From: an uncultured Paracoccaceae bacterium
Lineage (GTDB): Bacteria > Pseudomonadota > Alphaproteobacteria > Rhodobacterales > Rhodobacteraceae
DNA length: 64,000 nt
Direction: 5' to 3'
NCBI GenBank assembly: GCA_913061275.1
Contig: CAJXSR010000012.1
Coordinates: 35,701-99,700 of the forward strand
Part shown: positions 63,952 to 64,000 of the stretch, piece after piece
Position numbering within the stretch: the stretch's first letter is position 1
Layout: every line of letters starts with the position of its first letter
Made by a program: the position numbers and the translations under genes
The notes under the pieces: model-generated
Told to the model about the DNA's origin: nothing
Seen by the model: the letters and a program-made list of their open reading frames with translations, nothing else
Databases searched by the model: none

Positions 63952-64000
63952 TGTCACGGAATTGTGCCGCTCCTTTAACCGCGTATTATGCGCAAAAGGA
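63952..64000 (+). mobile_element. Possible start of a second IS3-like element, cut by the window edge
   Basis: Sequence abruptly changes to TGTCACGGAATTGTGCCGC, TG-initial as in IS ends, and an ATG at 63988 begins MRKR, a common start of IS3 OrfA proteins. Only 49 bases are visible, so this is a suggestion. Confidence 0.3.

Overview
The window reads as a chromosomal segment of a marine alphaproteobacterium, most likely Rhodobacteraceae (Roseobacter group). This is inferred from gene content: a TRAP transporter, a dimethylglycine-dehydrogenase-type oxidase, an MttB-like methyltransferase, a corrinoid-activating ASKHA ferredoxin protein, aerobic cobalamin genes, citramalate synthase and a YpfJ-type peptidase. 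Base composition is moderate, with clearly AT-richer islands (about 6.0-7.1 kb and 35.9-46.5 kb). No rRNA, CRISPR or phage genes were seen.

Region by region. 0-9.2 kb holds housekeeping and redox genes: a VOC protein, divergent cytochrome P460 and cytochrome c genes, a RACo-like corrinoid activator, a quinone-reductase-like flavoprotein, a GNAT acetyltransferase, tRNA-Leu(CAA) with a terminator, an AT-rich acyltransferase, a zinc peptidase, and a DedA/DsbB pair. 9.2-16 kb holds a possible structured RNA, an HNH protein and two divergent cobalamin transcription units (esterase-alkA-cobK-cbiD leftwards, cobA-cobB rightwards). 16-24.3 kb holds an MFS carrier, a squalene/phytoene synthase-like protein, citramalate synthase, CysRS, PssA/Psd and an MttB-family methyltransferase. 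24.6-35.8 kb holds a TRAP transporter with an N-formylglutamate amidohydrolase-like gene, a two-subunit molybdenum hydroxylase, and a dimethylglycine/sarcosine-dehydrogenase-like gene with a choline-kinase-like gene and a divergent DeoR regulator. Corrinoid synthesis, corrinoid activation, the MttB homologue and the demethylating oxidase together suggest use of methylated amines or betaines.

35.9-46 kb is an AT-rich surface/peptide island. It has an OafA-type acyltransferase-SGNH gene split by an in-frame TAA, then a leftward run of eight genes: a GSDH-like beta-propeller, a nucleotidyltransferase, an ABC exporter, a PqqD-like carrier, an HPr-kinase-like kinase, two GT2 enzymes and an unknown. 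The set recalls accessory genes of RiPP clusters but lacks a protease or cyclase. An IS1182-type element (19-bp inverted repeats, transposase split by an in-frame TAG) and an amidase remnant separate it from the next island.

48.6-63.7 kb is a nonribosomal peptide locus and the main discovery. In order it encodes a Baeyer-Villiger-like flavin monooxygenase, a MOP-type flippase/exporter, a HupE/UreJ-like membrane protein, a stand-alone adenylation enzyme, a stand-alone carrier protein, and a 2925-residue NRPS. I read the NRPS as C-A(PP-loop insert)-T-C-A-T-TE-MT. A complete PP-loop ATPase of the N-acetyl-sugar amidotransferase/tRNA-thiolase type, with two CxxC zinc-finger-like pairs and a further CxxC plus Cys, is embedded between motifs A8 and A9 of the first adenylation domain. 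By eye that domain carries an asparagine-like specificity code. The thioesterase has Cys as predicted nucleophile and no His at the usual place. The protein ends in a guanidinoacetate-methyltransferase-like domain. I infer a small peptide whose Asn-derived amide is turned into a thioamide or amidine and then methylated. The locus ends at IS3-family remnants at the right edge.
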